Assembly: GCF_038957035.1 (NCBI RefSeq)
Contig: NZ_CP152412.1
Coordinates: 6,258,501 to 6,322,500, forward strand
From: Bradyrhizobium sp. B097
GTDB taxonomy: Bacteria; Pseudomonadota; Alphaproteobacteria; Rhizobiales; Xanthobacteraceae
Length of the DNA: 64,000 nucleotides
Direction: 5' to 3'
The notes under the pieces were generated by a model. The model was not told where the DNA came from, did no database searches, and saw nothing but the letters and a program-made list of their open reading frames with translations. This document shows, in pieces, positions 1-8,066 of the stretch. Position 1 is the first letter of the stretch. Each line of letters starts with the position of its first letter. A program made the translations under genes and the position numbers.

Positions 1-762
1 GTCGGTCGCCCAGCGGTCGAACATCCGGTACGACTTGACGAACTCGTCGTTCCAGATGTTGTCCCAGAGCTGGATCTGGCCGACCACGCGCGCGGCCGGC
101 CGCAACATGTCGAACGATTGCAGGATCAGTTCGGGCGGCATGTTGCCGGTGCTGTCGATCAGGCGGTCGACGTCGAAATAGCGGCGGTCGGCGAAATTCG
201 AGAACAGCTTCATCTCGCGGAAATCGATCGGCGTGGTGAAGCAGATCAAATTCTTCATCGGCCCGTCGTTGAAGATCGAGCCATAGAGCAGCGACAATAC
301 GCCGCCGAAGCAATAGCCGATCACGGAGATGTCCTTTTCGCCGGAATCCTGCTGCACCCGGCGGACCGATTCCGGAATGAAGTCGAGGACGTAGTCCTCC
401 ATGCGCAGCGATTTTTCCTCGGGCTTCGGCGCAGTCCAGTCCAGCATGTAGACGTCGAACCCGCGCTTGAGCAGGAACTCGATGAAGCTCTGGCCCGGCA
501 CCAGGTCGAGGATGTAGCCGCGGTTGGTGGTCGCCATCACGATCAGGACCGGCACGCGATAGACTTCGTCGGCCTGCGGCCGGTAGTGATAAAGGTTCAT
601 GGTGCCGCGCGAATACAGCACGTCCTTCGGCGTCGAGCCGAGCTCGGGGCCGGAGCTCGAGAAATACTCGACGCCCTTGATGCTGCGCTGGATCGCACGT
701 TGCACCTCGGACTGTACCCGCTCTGAGATCGAGGCGAAATCAAACCCGGTGGGAGCATTCAT
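1..762 (-). CDS. phaC: Class III poly(3-hydroxyalkanoate) synthase PhaC, N-terminal 254 codons (runs off the window)
   Basis: The catalytic subunit of PHA synthase joins (R)-3-hydroxyacyl-CoA units into storage polyester at the granule surface. The visible 254 codons start MNAPTGFDF and show an alpha/beta-hydrolase core. The lipase-box-like GYCFGG at residues 149-154 carries the polymerising cysteine at about 151, close to the C149 of the Allochromatium enzyme. FDVYMLDW and TTPIDF, typical of class I/III synthases, are also present. The catalytic Asp and His lie beyond the window edge. The start ATG overlaps the stop of the upstream PhaE-like gene (ATGA), indicating translational coupling. 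Class assignment rests on this pairing and on the short N-terminus, since class I enzymes have a much longer one. Confidence 0.9.
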   Translation of the reverse strand, partial: MNAPTGFDFASISERVQSEVQRAIQRSIKGVEYFSSSGPELGSTPKDVLYSRGTMNLYHYRPQADEVYRVPVLIVMATTNRGYILDLVPGQSFIEFLLKRGFDVYMLDWTAPKPEEKSLRMEDYVLDFIPESVRRVQQDSGEKDISVIGYCFGGVLSLLYGSIFNDGPMKNLICFTTPIDFREMKLFSNFADRRYFDVDRLIDSTGNMPPELILQSFDMLRPAARVVGQIQLWDNIWNDEFVKSYRMFDRWATD

Positions 763-1142
763 TTGCTGCCTCCCTCGGATGGCGGGCGCTTGGTGCGCGG
801 CGGCCGTGGCGTTGCGCCATAGCCGTCGTCCGGCGCCAGCGAATTGTGGTGCACCTGCTGCAGCAGCGTCTTGATCTCGTTGAGCTGGGTCTCCATCGAC
901 TGCAGGCGCTCGGCCATGCCGACGAGCTGGGCGCGGCTCGGCAGGTTCATCGCCAGCAGATATTTCTCCATCATCTCGCCGAGCTGCTTCTGCGCGCCCG
1001 CCGCGGCGCTGCCGGCCTGATTCATCACCTTGGAGAATTCAGGCGAGCTCATCAACTGGTTGCCGAAGGAGTTGAACCCCTTCTCCATCTCGCCAATCAT
1101 CGTCTGCCAGATCACGGCAGGGTCGTTGCCCTTGTCGGCCAT
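759..1142 (-). CDS. phaE: Short PhaE-like PHA synthase subunit
   Basis: This 127-residue protein (MADKGNDPAVIW...) is mostly amphipathic helix. It has a QLGEMMEKYL stretch, a heptad-like segment MAERLQSMETQLNEIKTLLQQV (about residues 78-100) and a basic, proline-rich tail. It sits directly upstream of phaC with a 4-base overlap, so a role as activating partner of the class III synthase is likely. It is far shorter than classical PhaE (about 350 aa), which may mean only the PhaC-contacting C-terminal part is kept. The ATG at 1142 is chosen because AGGAGG lies 7-12 bases upstream; a GTG 15 bases earlier has no such site. It could instead be a granule-associated phasin-like protein. Confidence 0.6.
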   Translation of the reverse strand: MADKGNDPAVIWQTMIGEMEKGFNSFGNQLMSSPEFSKVMNQAGSAAAGAQKQLGEMMEKYLLAMNLPSRAQLVGMAERLQSMETQLNEIKTLLQQVHHNSLAPDDGYGATPRPPRTKRPPSEGGSK

Positions 1143-1323
1143 GAGGCCCTCCTGCACGTCAATTCCGAGCGCTTGTCGCGCTTCCGTTTGTTTGTGCCAT
1201 ACGACACTGTTGCCGCTGATCGGTCAACAGTGCGGCGCGCCCGGCGACGTCGAAGCTCTTCTGCGCTGCGTCAAACCGTGGCAGCATGCAGGCTCCTGAC
1301 CGCGAATCCAGGAGAGGACGCCC

Positions 1324-2244
1324 GTGACCACGCTCGCCCATCAGTTGCCGCAACTAACCCGCGCCAACGGCATAGACATCTGCTACGAGATTTTTGGCGA
1401 TGCGAATGCGGAGCCGCTGCTTTTGATCATGGGCCTCGGCGCCCAGATGATCCATTGGGACGACGAATTCTGTCGCCAGCTTGCTGCGCGCGGTTTTCGC
1501 GTGATCCGGTTCGACAACAGGGATATCGGCAAGTCCTCCCGTATGAGCGGCGGCAAGCGGCTGACCGCCCTCGAGCTGCTCAAGCTGCGCTTCCTGAAGA
1601 TTCCGGTCGCAGCGCCCTACCGGCTGGCCGACATGGCGCGGGACACGATCGGATTGATGGATGCGCTCGGCATCCGCACCGCGCACCTGGTCGGCGCCTC
1701 GATGGGCGGCATGATCGCGCAGGAGGTTGCGATCACCTTCCCCGAGCGCGTGCGCTCGCTGACCTCGATCATGTCGACCACGGGCAATCCGAAGATACCG
1801 GGGCCGACCCGCGAGGCGACCGCGGTGCTGATGGCGCCGCCGCCGAAGAGCAAGGAGGAATACTTCGTGCGCTTCGGCCAGACCTGGAAGGTGCTGCGCA
1901 ACGGCTCGTTCCCCGAGGATGAGGCGCTCGATCCCGAGCGCGCGCGGCGCAGCTTTGAGCGCGGCCTCAATCCGGAGGGCGTCGGCCGCCAGCTCCGCGC
2001 CATCCTCGCCTCGGGCAGCCGCAAGGAGCGGCTGCGCAGCGTCAAGGCACCGACGCTGGTGATCCACGGCACCGTCGATCCGCTGGTGCATCCCGAAGGC
2101 GGCAAGGACACCGCAATCTCGATCCCCGGCGCAAAACTCCTGATGGTCGAGGGCATGGGCCATGCGCTGCCGATCCCGATGTGGCCGCAGATCATCGACG
2201 CCATCGACAAGCACGCGCATGGGGCGGCAGTGAAGGCGGCGTGA
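1324..2244 (+). CDS. Alpha/beta-fold hydrolase
   Basis: This 306-residue cytoplasmic serine hydrolase has a nucleophile elbow GASMGG with Ser127, an acid in GTVDPLV (Asp252) and a histidine in GMGHALP (His280). The fold and spacing resemble the RdmC-like esterase/haloperoxidase-type hydrolases, but the substrate cannot be read from the sequence. Translation starts at GTG 1324 behind AGGAGAGG. It is divergent from the phaE-phaC pair across a 180-base gap, so shared control is possible. A repeat and a strong hairpin follow the stop codon. Confidence 0.85.
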   Translation: MTTLAHQLPQLTRANGIDICYEIFGDANAEPLLLIMGLGAQMIHWDDEFCRQLAARGFRVIRFDNRDIGKSSRMSGGKRLTALELLKLRFLKIPVAAPYRLADMARDTIGLMDALGIRTAHLVGASMGGMIAQEVAITFPERVRSLTSIMSTTGNPKIPGPTREATAVLMAPPPKSKEEYFVRFGQTWKVLRNGSFPEDEALDPERARRSFERGLNPEGVGRQLRAILASGSRKERLRSVKAPTLVIHGTVDPLVHPEGGKDTAISIPGAKLLMVEGMGHALPIPMWPQIIDAIDKHAHGAAVKAA

Positions 2245-2248
2245 GGCC

Positions 2249-2300
2249 AGAGCGTTTTCGAGCGAAGTGGATACCGGTTCGCGTCAAGAAAACGCGTCAA
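2249..2300 (+). repeat. 52-bp dispersed palindromic element after a stop codon (copy 1)
   Basis: It begins 4 bases after the stop of the alpha/beta hydrolase. Outer arms GCGTTTTC (2252-2259) and GAAAACGC (2288-2295) enclose inner arms GCGAA and TTCGC. A near-identical copy lies at 39647-39696 on the other strand, also directly after a stop codon and in the same orientation relative to the upstream gene. Confidence 0.75.
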
Positions 2301-2310
2301 CGCAAGAATC

Positions 2311-2347
2311 CAGAGCCCCGTTCCGGTTCAATCGGAACGGGGCCCTG
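2311..2347 (+). terminator. Strong hairpin, probable terminator of the alpha/beta hydrolase gene
   Basis: Arms GCCCCGTTCCG (2315-2325) and CGGAACGGGGC (2333-2343) pair perfectly around a 7-base loop, with flanking CAG/CTG extending the stem. No long U tract follows, so it may act as a 3'-end stabiliser or a weak terminator. Confidence 0.6.
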
Positions 2348-2460
2348 GTATCTGCCGGTAACCATGTGAGCTAGGAGTGCGTTCTTCCGGGCACGGCATA
2401 GAGGCTGTAGAGAGCGCCATGCAGCGCGGGTCGCGCGCCATCAGCCCCGGGAGTCACAAG

Positions 2461-2925
2461 ATGAAGACCCTTCTCCGGCCGCGGACAGCCGTCGCGGCTC
2501 TCCTCCTCGCGCTCGCATCTTCCGCCGCGATGGCCGCGACTAGCGACGCGCAGCAGGAAGCCAACCGCAAGGCGGTGCTGGCCTTCTACGAGAAGGGGCT
2601 GAACCAGAAGGACGCCGACGCGGCGCTCGCCTATGTCGGCAACCGCTATGTGCAGCACAATCCCGGCGCGGCCGACGGTCCCGAAGGCTTCCGCAAGTTC
2701 ATCGGCTTCCTGCGCGAGAAGTTTCCGAACTCGCACAGCGAGATCAAGCGTTCGTTCGTCGACGGCGACTACGTGATCCTGCACGTCCACGCGGTGCGCG
2801 AGCCCGGCACCCGCGGCAATGCCATCGTCGACATCTTCAAGCTCGAGGACGGCAAGATCGTCGAGCATTGGGACGTCGTGCAGCCCGTTCCGGAAAATCC
2901 AGCGAACAACAACACGATGTTCTGA
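2461..2925 (+). CDS. Exported SnoaL-like (NTF2-fold) protein
   Basis: This 154-residue protein starts at ATG 2461 behind a GGGAG site. It has a clear signal peptide (MKTLLRPRTAV..., hydrophobic core, cleavage near AMAA) and so should be periplasmic. The mature part has the SnoaL-like pattern: a helix with VLAFYEKGLNQKD, YVQHNP, and a C-terminal VDIFKLEDGKIVEHWDVVQPVP strand. Members of this fold bind small hydrophobic ligands or act as cyclases/isomerases. Many exported ones are uncharacterised, and no catalytic role can be assigned here. It stands alone between the hydrolase gene and a palindromic repeat. Confidence 0.8.
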   Translation: MKTLLRPRTAVAALLLALASSAAMAATSDAQQEANRKAVLAFYEKGLNQKDADAALAYVGNRYVQHNPGAADGPEGFRKFIGFLREKFPNSHSEIKRSFVDGDYVILHVHAVREPGTRGNAIVDIFKLEDGKIVEHWDVVQPVPENPANNNTMF

Positions 2926-3010
2926 CAGCAGACCTCAGGGAGCAGCCGACGTCTTTGGCGCTAGAGCGCGATGAGATTAGGTCGAATAGCGCCGCAAAGG
3001 CGGTTCGCTC

Positions 3011-3131
3011 CCTCTCCCGCTTGCGGGGGAGGGTTGGGGTGGGGGCTCTCTCCGCGGGTCACATCGCGGAGAGAGCCCCCACCCGCATCGCATCTTCGAT
3101 GCGATGCGACCTCCCCCGCAAGCGGGAGAGG
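3011..3131. repeat. Large nested palindromic intergenic repeat, 'CTCTCCCGC' family (copy 1)
   Basis: Outer arms 3011-3033 and 3110-3131 (CCTCTCCCGCTTGCGGG...) pair, and inner 20-bp arms 3037-3056 and 3065-3084 pair perfectly. A third small palindrome lies at 3085-3108. A second copy with the same outer arms lies at 36190-36304. It sits at the end of the livM operon. Confidence 0.85.
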
Positions 3132-3177
3132 TGAGCCAGTCCGCCGCAAGACCAATTCAACCTGACATCATCTTGCT

Positions 3178-4272
3178 CTACCGGCTGCGGCCGAGCCAAC
3201 GCTGGGTCGGAAACAGTTGCACCTGCCAGCGCCGCGCTGCCGCGCCCCACACGCCCCGCGGCATGAACAGCATGATCAGGATGGCGAGCGTGCCGAGCAC
3301 GACCAGATACAGGCTGCCATACTGGGCGAGATAGGTGACGAGCCCCCACAGCAGGAGCACGCCGACCATCGGGCCTTCGATGGTGCGCACACCGCCGATC
3401 ACGACGATGAAGATGACATAGGCGGTCCAGTCGGTGACGCTGAAGGCCGCGTCCGGCGAGATGCGCGCCTTCTGCAGATAGACCACTGCGCCGACCATGC
3501 CGGTGGCGAAGGCGACCGCGATCCACAGCAGATGGCGAATCCGCGCGGTGCGCACGCCGACGCTGCGCGCCGCCGCTGCGTTGTCGCGGCTTGCCGCCAG
3601 CGCGAGGCCATGGCGCGAGCGGATGAAGGCGTAGATGCCGAGCGTGACCAGCACGGCGAGCAGCAGCGCCAGCCAGTAGACCAGCACGTCGCGCGCGGCC
3701 GCCGGCCGCAATCCGAGCAGCCCCTGCACCGCCTTCAGCCCGACCATCTGCGACAGCTCGCTCGGCGAGATCGACATTCCGGTGCCGCCGCCGAGCGACT
3801 TGAACTGGGCGCAGATCAGCCGCAACGCTTCGGCGGCAACCCAGCTGCCGATCGCGAAATAAGGCCCTTCCAATCGGAACAGCAGCGGGCCGAGCACCGC
3901 CGCGATCAGCGCCGCGAACAGCCCGGCCAGCGGGATCGCCGCAACGGGATCGAGTCCGGCCATCACGATGCCGGCAAACAGCGCATAGGCGCCGAGCCCG
4001 ACGAATGCCTGCTGCCCGACCGACACCAGCCCGCCCCAGCCGGCCAGCACGTTCCAGAGCTGCGCCAGCGTCAACATGGTGAGGACGAAGATCAGATCCT
4101 GGATCAAATTGCGCGAAGCGATCGCCGGCAGTGCGGCAAGCACCACCACCAGCGCGATGCCGACGACGGCAGCTCCGCGCGACAAGCGTGTGCCGACCCG
4201 AACTTGCCACACCGGCAGATCCGCCGGAAGCTGCTCCCGGCTCGCCGGGACATGGATGCTTTCGACGCTCAT
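3178..4272 (-). CDS. livM: Branched-chain-type ABC transporter permease LivM
   Basis: This 364-residue inner-membrane permease is one half of the channel of a Liv/HAAT importer. It has a long N-terminal stretch, multiple hydrophobic helices and the family motif AGWGGLVSVGQQAFVGLGAY. The ATG at 4272 overlaps the livH stop as ATGA; upstream in-frame codons would read through the livH end and are not used. It is the last gene of the aromatic-catabolic operon. The imported ligand is therefore more likely an aromatic acid or phenol than an amino acid, since Liv-type systems commonly serve aromatics in this group of bacteria. Confidence 0.9.
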   Translation of the reverse strand: MSVESIHVPASREQLPADLPVWQVRVGTRLSRGAAVVGIALVVVLAALPAIASRNLIQDLIFVLTMLTLAQLWNVLAGWGGLVSVGQQAFVGLGAYALFAGIVMAGLDPVAAIPLAGLFAALIAAVLGPLLFRLEGPYFAIGSWVAAEALRLICAQFKSLGGGTGMSISPSELSQMVGLKAVQGLLGLRPAAARDVLVYWLALLLAVLVTLGIYAFIRSRHGLALAASRDNAAAARSVGVRTARIRHLLWIAVAFATGMVGAVVYLQKARISPDAAFSVTDWTAYVIFIVVIGGVRTIEGPMVGVLLLWGLVTYLAQYGSLYLVVLGTLAILIMLFMPRGVWGAAARRWQVQLFPTQRWLGRSR

Positions 4273-5135
4273 GTCCGCCTCGCCGGGAAGAGACCGCGCG
4301 GCCGCACCATGAGTACGGCAAGGAAGGCGAGATGGCCGGCCAGGATCTGCCACTCCGGATTGATCCGCCCCCCGATCGCCTGCGCCAGCCCGAGCACGAT
4401 GCCGCCTGCGAGCGTCCCCCACAGGCTGCCAAGGCCGCCGATGATCACGGCCTCGAACGCATAGAGCAGCCGTGCCGGGCCGATCGACGGATCGAAGCTG
4501 GCGCGGATGCCGAACACGACAGCGGCGATCACCGACACCGCGAGCGAGAGACCGACCGCGATCGCGTAGACATTGCGCTCGTTGACGCCCATCAACTGCG
4601 CGATCGCGGGATTGTCGGCGGTGGCGCGGAAGGCCCGGCCGAGCGAGGTGCGATAGAAGATGAGCTGCAGCAGCGCGACGGCGGCGATCGCCGTCACCAG
4701 CGCCGTCAGCGGCGCGAGGCCAACGCTCAGGCCAGGTGCCAGCGTCACTGACGAGGATTCGAAGGCGCCCGCCTGCAACCGGCGGCTGTCCGCGCCGTAG
4801 CCGAGCAGCAACCCGTTCTGGATCACGATCGACAGGCCGAAGGTGACCAGCAGCGGCGGCAGGATGTCGTCGCCGAGCACGCGCTCCAGCACCAGCCGCT
4901 GCAGCACGAAACCGAGCACGAACATTGTCGCGACGACCAGCAGGGCTGCGGCCGCAAGCGGCAGGCCGAGCGCCATGGTGGCGCTGAGCACCAGATAGGC
5001 CGCGAGCAGGATCAGATCGCCATGCGCCAGATTGACGAGCCGCATGATGCCGAAGATCAGCGACAGGCCGAGCGCGAACAGCGCATAGACGCCGCCCAGC
5101 AGCACGCCCTCGATGATGGTATCGAACCCGCTCAT
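4269..5135 (-). CDS. livH: Branched-chain-type ABC transporter permease LivH
   Basis: This 288-residue permease pairs with LivM. The N-terminus GVLLGGVYALFALGLSLIFGIMRLVNLAHGD is the LivH signature, and several further hydrophobic helices follow. The start ATG 5135 has a GGGAG site 4-8 bases upstream. The gene lies 7 bases after livF and overlaps livM by 4 bases. Confidence 0.9.
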   Translation of the reverse strand: MSGFDTIIEGVLLGGVYALFALGLSLIFGIMRLVNLAHGDLILLAAYLVLSATMALGLPLAAAALLVVATMFVLGFVLQRLVLERVLGDDILPPLLVTFGLSIVIQNGLLLGYGADSRRLQAGAFESSSVTLAPGLSVGLAPLTALVTAIAAVALLQLIFYRTSLGRAFRATADNPAIAQLMGVNERNVYAIAVGLSLAVSVIAAVVFGIRASFDPSIGPARLLYAFEAVIIGGLGSLWGTLAGGIVLGLAQAIGGRINPEWQILAGHLAFLAVLMVRPRGLFPARRT

Positions 5136-5142
5136 GGCTCCC

Positions 5143-5847
5143 TCATGCTCCGAAATAGGCTGCGCGGATCGTGTCCTGACCCGCATCCTTGGGCCGTCCG
5201 CTCAGCGTCACCCGTCCCTCCTGCAGGCAGTAGAAGCGATCGGCGGCCCGCAACGCGCGGGCGATGTCCTGCTCGACCAGCACGACCGCGGTGCCGCCGG
5301 AACGGATCTGCGGCAGCATGCGGTAGATGTCCTCCACCACGATCGGCGCGAGGCCGAGGCTGATCTCGTCGCATAGCAGCACCTGTGGGTTGGACATCAG
5401 CGCGCGGCCGATCGCGACCATCTGCTGCTGGCCGCCCGACAGCGCCGTGACGGCGCCGCGCCGCCGCTCCTTCAGCACCGGGAACATCCGGTAGACCGAG
5501 GCGAGATCCCAGGGCGCGCTGCGTTCGCCGCTGTAAGCGCCGATCAAGAGGTTCTCCTCGACGCTGAGCGAGGGAAACAGCTGGCGGCCCTCGGGGACCA
5601 GCGCAAGGCCGAGCCGTACGATGCTGGCGGCGGACGCATCGCCGATCGCCCGCCCGCCGAGGCGGATCGCATCGGGACGGTTCTTCACGAGCCCGGCCAG
5701 CGACTTCAACATGGTCGACTTGCCGGCGCCGTTGGCGCCGATCACCGCGACCGCCTCGCCCTCGCTCAACTCGAAGTCGATGCCGAACAGCGCCTGGAAG
5801 TCGCCATAGAACGCATCGAGCGCCGTAACATTGAGCAGCGCGGTCAT
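5143..5847 (-). CDS. livF: ABC transporter ATP-binding protein LivF
   Basis: This 234-residue ATPase energises the Liv-type importer. Walker A is GANGAGKST (about 37-45), the signature is LSGGQQQM, and Walker B is LLCDEISLGLAP. Its length is normal for LivF. Its start overlaps livG by 4 bases (ATGA), so the two ATPases are coupled in translation. Confidence 0.92.
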   Translation of the reverse strand: MTALLNVTALDAFYGDFQALFGIDFELSEGEAVAVIGANGAGKSTMLKSLAGLVKNRPDAIRLGGRAIGDASAASIVRLGLALVPEGRQLFPSLSVEENLLIGAYSGERSAPWDLASVYRMFPVLKERRRGAVTALSGGQQQMVAIGRALMSNPQVLLCDEISLGLAPIVVEDIYRMLPQIRSGGTAVVLVEQDIARALRAADRFYCLQEGRVTLSGRPKDAGQDTIRAAYFGA

Positions 5848-6557
5848 GCCGGCACTCCCATGTAGATGGTCTCGACCTCGCGCGAGCGCATCACCTCTGA
5901 TGGCACGCCTTGCGCGACGATCTTGCCGAAGTTCAGCACGACCAGTCGCTGCACCACCGCGAGCAGCGCATGCACCACATGCTCGATCCAGATGATGCCG
6001 ACACCTTCGGCGTGGATGATGCGGATGGTCTCGACCAGTTCATGGCATTCGGCATCGGTAAGGCCGCCTGCGATCTCGTCGAGCAGCAGCGTGCGCGGCT
6101 TGGTGGCGAGCGCACGCGCCAGCTCGAGCCGCTTGCGATCGAGCAGCGGCAGGCTGCCGGCGAGCCGATTGGCCTTGGCTTCGAGGCCGGTCAGATCAAG
6201 CATGCGGCCGCAATGCTGGACCGCATCGGCCTCCGACAGGCCGCCACCGAATTGGGCGGCGACCGCAAGGTTCTCGAACACCGAGAGGTGATCGAACGGT
6301 TGCGGGATCTGGAACGAGCGCCCGATGCCCGCCCGGCAGCGTGCTTCGGGAGAGAGAGCCGTGATGTCGACGCCGTCGAGCACGATGCGGCCGGCATCCG
6401 GCCGCAGCAGCCCGGTGATCAGGTTGAACAGCGTCGATTTGCCGGCGCCGTTCGGCCCGATCACGCCCAGCGCCTCGCCAGAGGAGAGCGTCAGGTCGAT
6501 CGCGTCGGCGACCACGATGGCGCCGAACCTTTTCGAAATGCCATGGAGTTCGAGCAT
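5844..6557 (-). CDS. livG: ABC transporter ATP-binding protein LivG
   Basis: This 237-residue ATPase has Walker A GPNGAGKST (34-42) and Walker B TLLLDEIAGGLT. The signature region is degenerate (SLPLLDRKRLELARAL), as is usual in LivG, where the canonical LSGGQ is changed. It forms a heterodimer with LivF under the LivHM channel. It lies 85 bases after the solute-binding protein gene. Confidence 0.92.
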   Translation of the reverse strand: MLELHGISKRFGAIVVADAIDLTLSSGEALGVIGPNGAGKSTLFNLITGLLRPDAGRIVLDGVDITALSPEARCRAGIGRSFQIPQPFDHLSVFENLAVAAQFGGGLSEADAVQHCGRMLDLTGLEAKANRLAGSLPLLDRKRLELARALATKPRTLLLDEIAGGLTDAECHELVETIRIIHAEGVGIIWIEHVVHALLAVVQRLVVLNFGKIVAQGVPSEVMRSREVETIYMGVPA

Positions 6558-6642
6558 GGTCGCTCACCGCATCCACTTGCTTCGAGGAGATACGCGGGTG
6601 GCCCGCGCATCTCCGATGAACAATTCGTCCGGAACGCGCTTG

Positions 6643-7986
6643 CTAGCTCAACGCCTGCATGTCGCCGCCGAGCGGGATCTGCGGCGCCAGCTTGTTGTCC
6701 GTGATCACCATGTCGTACTTGTCGCCGATGAGCCGCCACTGGCCGCCGACCAGCGGCGTCTTGGCGATGTTCTTCGCCGCGAACGGCGGCACCGCGCTGG
6801 AGCCGAACGCGACCTGGCCCACGATGGTATCGAGCTTGGTGGCGCCGATCGCCTTCGCTAGCGCCGCACCATCGCTCGGGTCGCTGGAGCGCTTGATCGC
6901 ATCGATCGCGACCTCGAACAGCGAATGCACGAAGCCGATCGGCTGGGTCCATTGCTTGCCGGAGGCCTGCTCATATCCCTTGGCCAGATCGGCCGCGCTG
7001 GCGCCGCTGAGGCTCGACTTGTAGGGATGCGTCGGCGTCCACCACACCTCGGTCGAGATGTTGTTGCCGCCCTTGCCGAGCGCCTGCACCGACGCCGGGA
7101 ACAGCAACGCCTTGGCGACCGACACGACCTTCGGCTTCAGCCCCTTCTGCCGCGCCTGATTCCAGAACGTGGTGAAGTCGGGCGGGATGATCACGCCGGT
7201 GATGATCTCGGCATCGGCGCCACGAAACGCTGCGATCTGCGAGCTGAAATCGTCGGTGAGGTTCTGGAAGCGGCCGGGATCGGTCAGCTTGAAGCCCTGC
7301 TTGGCCATCACAGGCGGGAAGCCGATCGTGGTGTCGCCCCAGGCGTTGCCATCGGCATCGTTCGGAAACAGCGCGCCGACCGACTTGTTGGTCGCGACCT
7401 GGCTCCACATGCTGGTGAAGACGCCGATCACGTCCTCGAGGCCCCAGAAGTAGTGGAAGGTGTAGTCGAACGGTTTCCAGCTCTTGGGATCGCCCGGATT
7501 GGCCTGGCGGCCGATGAAATTGGTCTGCCACGGCGCGACGGTCGAGATGCACGGCACCTGCTCGAGCTCGCACTGCGTCGCCACGGGGTTGTTGGTCTCG
7601 GGCGTGGCGCCGACCACGATCAGGCTGACATTGTCGCGGGTGATCAGCTCCTTGGCGACTTCGGCGGCACGGTTCGGATTCGACTGGCTGTCCTTGGTCA
7701 CTACCTCGACCGGATAGGTCTGCGATCCGACCTTGACGCCATCCTTGATGAACTTTCGGAATTCGCCGAGCACAAAATCGTCGGCTTCGGCGAAGGCCGC
7801 CAATGGTCCGCTCTTCGGCGAGACATAACCGATCTTGATCGGCTTGTTGGCCGCGCGCACGGCCGGCGCGAACAATGTTGTCGTGCCCGCGGCAACGAAA
7901 CCGCCGGCGATGCCTTGCAGCACGCGGCGGCGATCGAACGACATGACGTTCAAGTGGTCCTTGGCGTTCAAAAGGTCCTTGGTCAT
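6643..7986 (-). CDS. Liv-type ABC transporter solute-binding protein with probable Tat signal
   Basis: This 447-residue periplasmic receptor starts at ATG 7986 behind a strong GGGAGGGGAAA site. The N-terminus carries a twin-arginine-like motif RRRVLQGIAGG followed by a hydrophobic stretch ending APAVRAA, so export folded through Tat is likely. The mature protein begins KPIKIGYVSPKSGPLAAFAEAD, the start of the type I periplasmic-binding (Leu/Ile/Val) fold. Genes for a phenol hydroxylase and ring-cleavage enzyme precede it in the operon, suggesting an aromatic ligand. The ligand itself is inferred, not seen. Confidence 0.88.
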   Translation of the reverse strand: MTKDLLNAKDHLNVMSFDRRRVLQGIAGGFVAAGTTTLFAPAVRAANKPIKIGYVSPKSGPLAAFAEADDFVLGEFRKFIKDGVKVGSQTYPVEVVTKDSQSNPNRAAEVAKELITRDNVSLIVVGATPETNNPVATQCELEQVPCISTVAPWQTNFIGRQANPGDPKSWKPFDYTFHYFWGLEDVIGVFTSMWSQVATNKSVGALFPNDADGNAWGDTTIGFPPVMAKQGFKLTDPGRFQNLTDDFSSQIAAFRGADAEIITGVIIPPDFTTFWNQARQKGLKPKVVSVAKALLFPASVQALGKGGNNISTEVWWTPTHPYKSSLSGASAADLAKGYEQASGKQWTQPIGFVHSLFEVAIDAIKRSSDPSDGAALAKAIGATKLDTIVGQVAFGSSAVPPFAAKNIAKTPLVGGQWRLIGDKYDMVITDNKLAPQIPLGGDMQALS

Positions 7987-8066
7987 TTTCCCCTCCCTTG
8001 AGGCAAGCCGGTTTTCAAGCCGGCTGCCGTTCATTCCGTTCTGAAAATTACCAGCGCCGTGCCGCA

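Noticed and set aside
3217..4464. 415-codon plus-strand frame opposite livM
   Set aside because: It is a shadow of the permease gene with Arg/Asp/His-rich composition and no motif.
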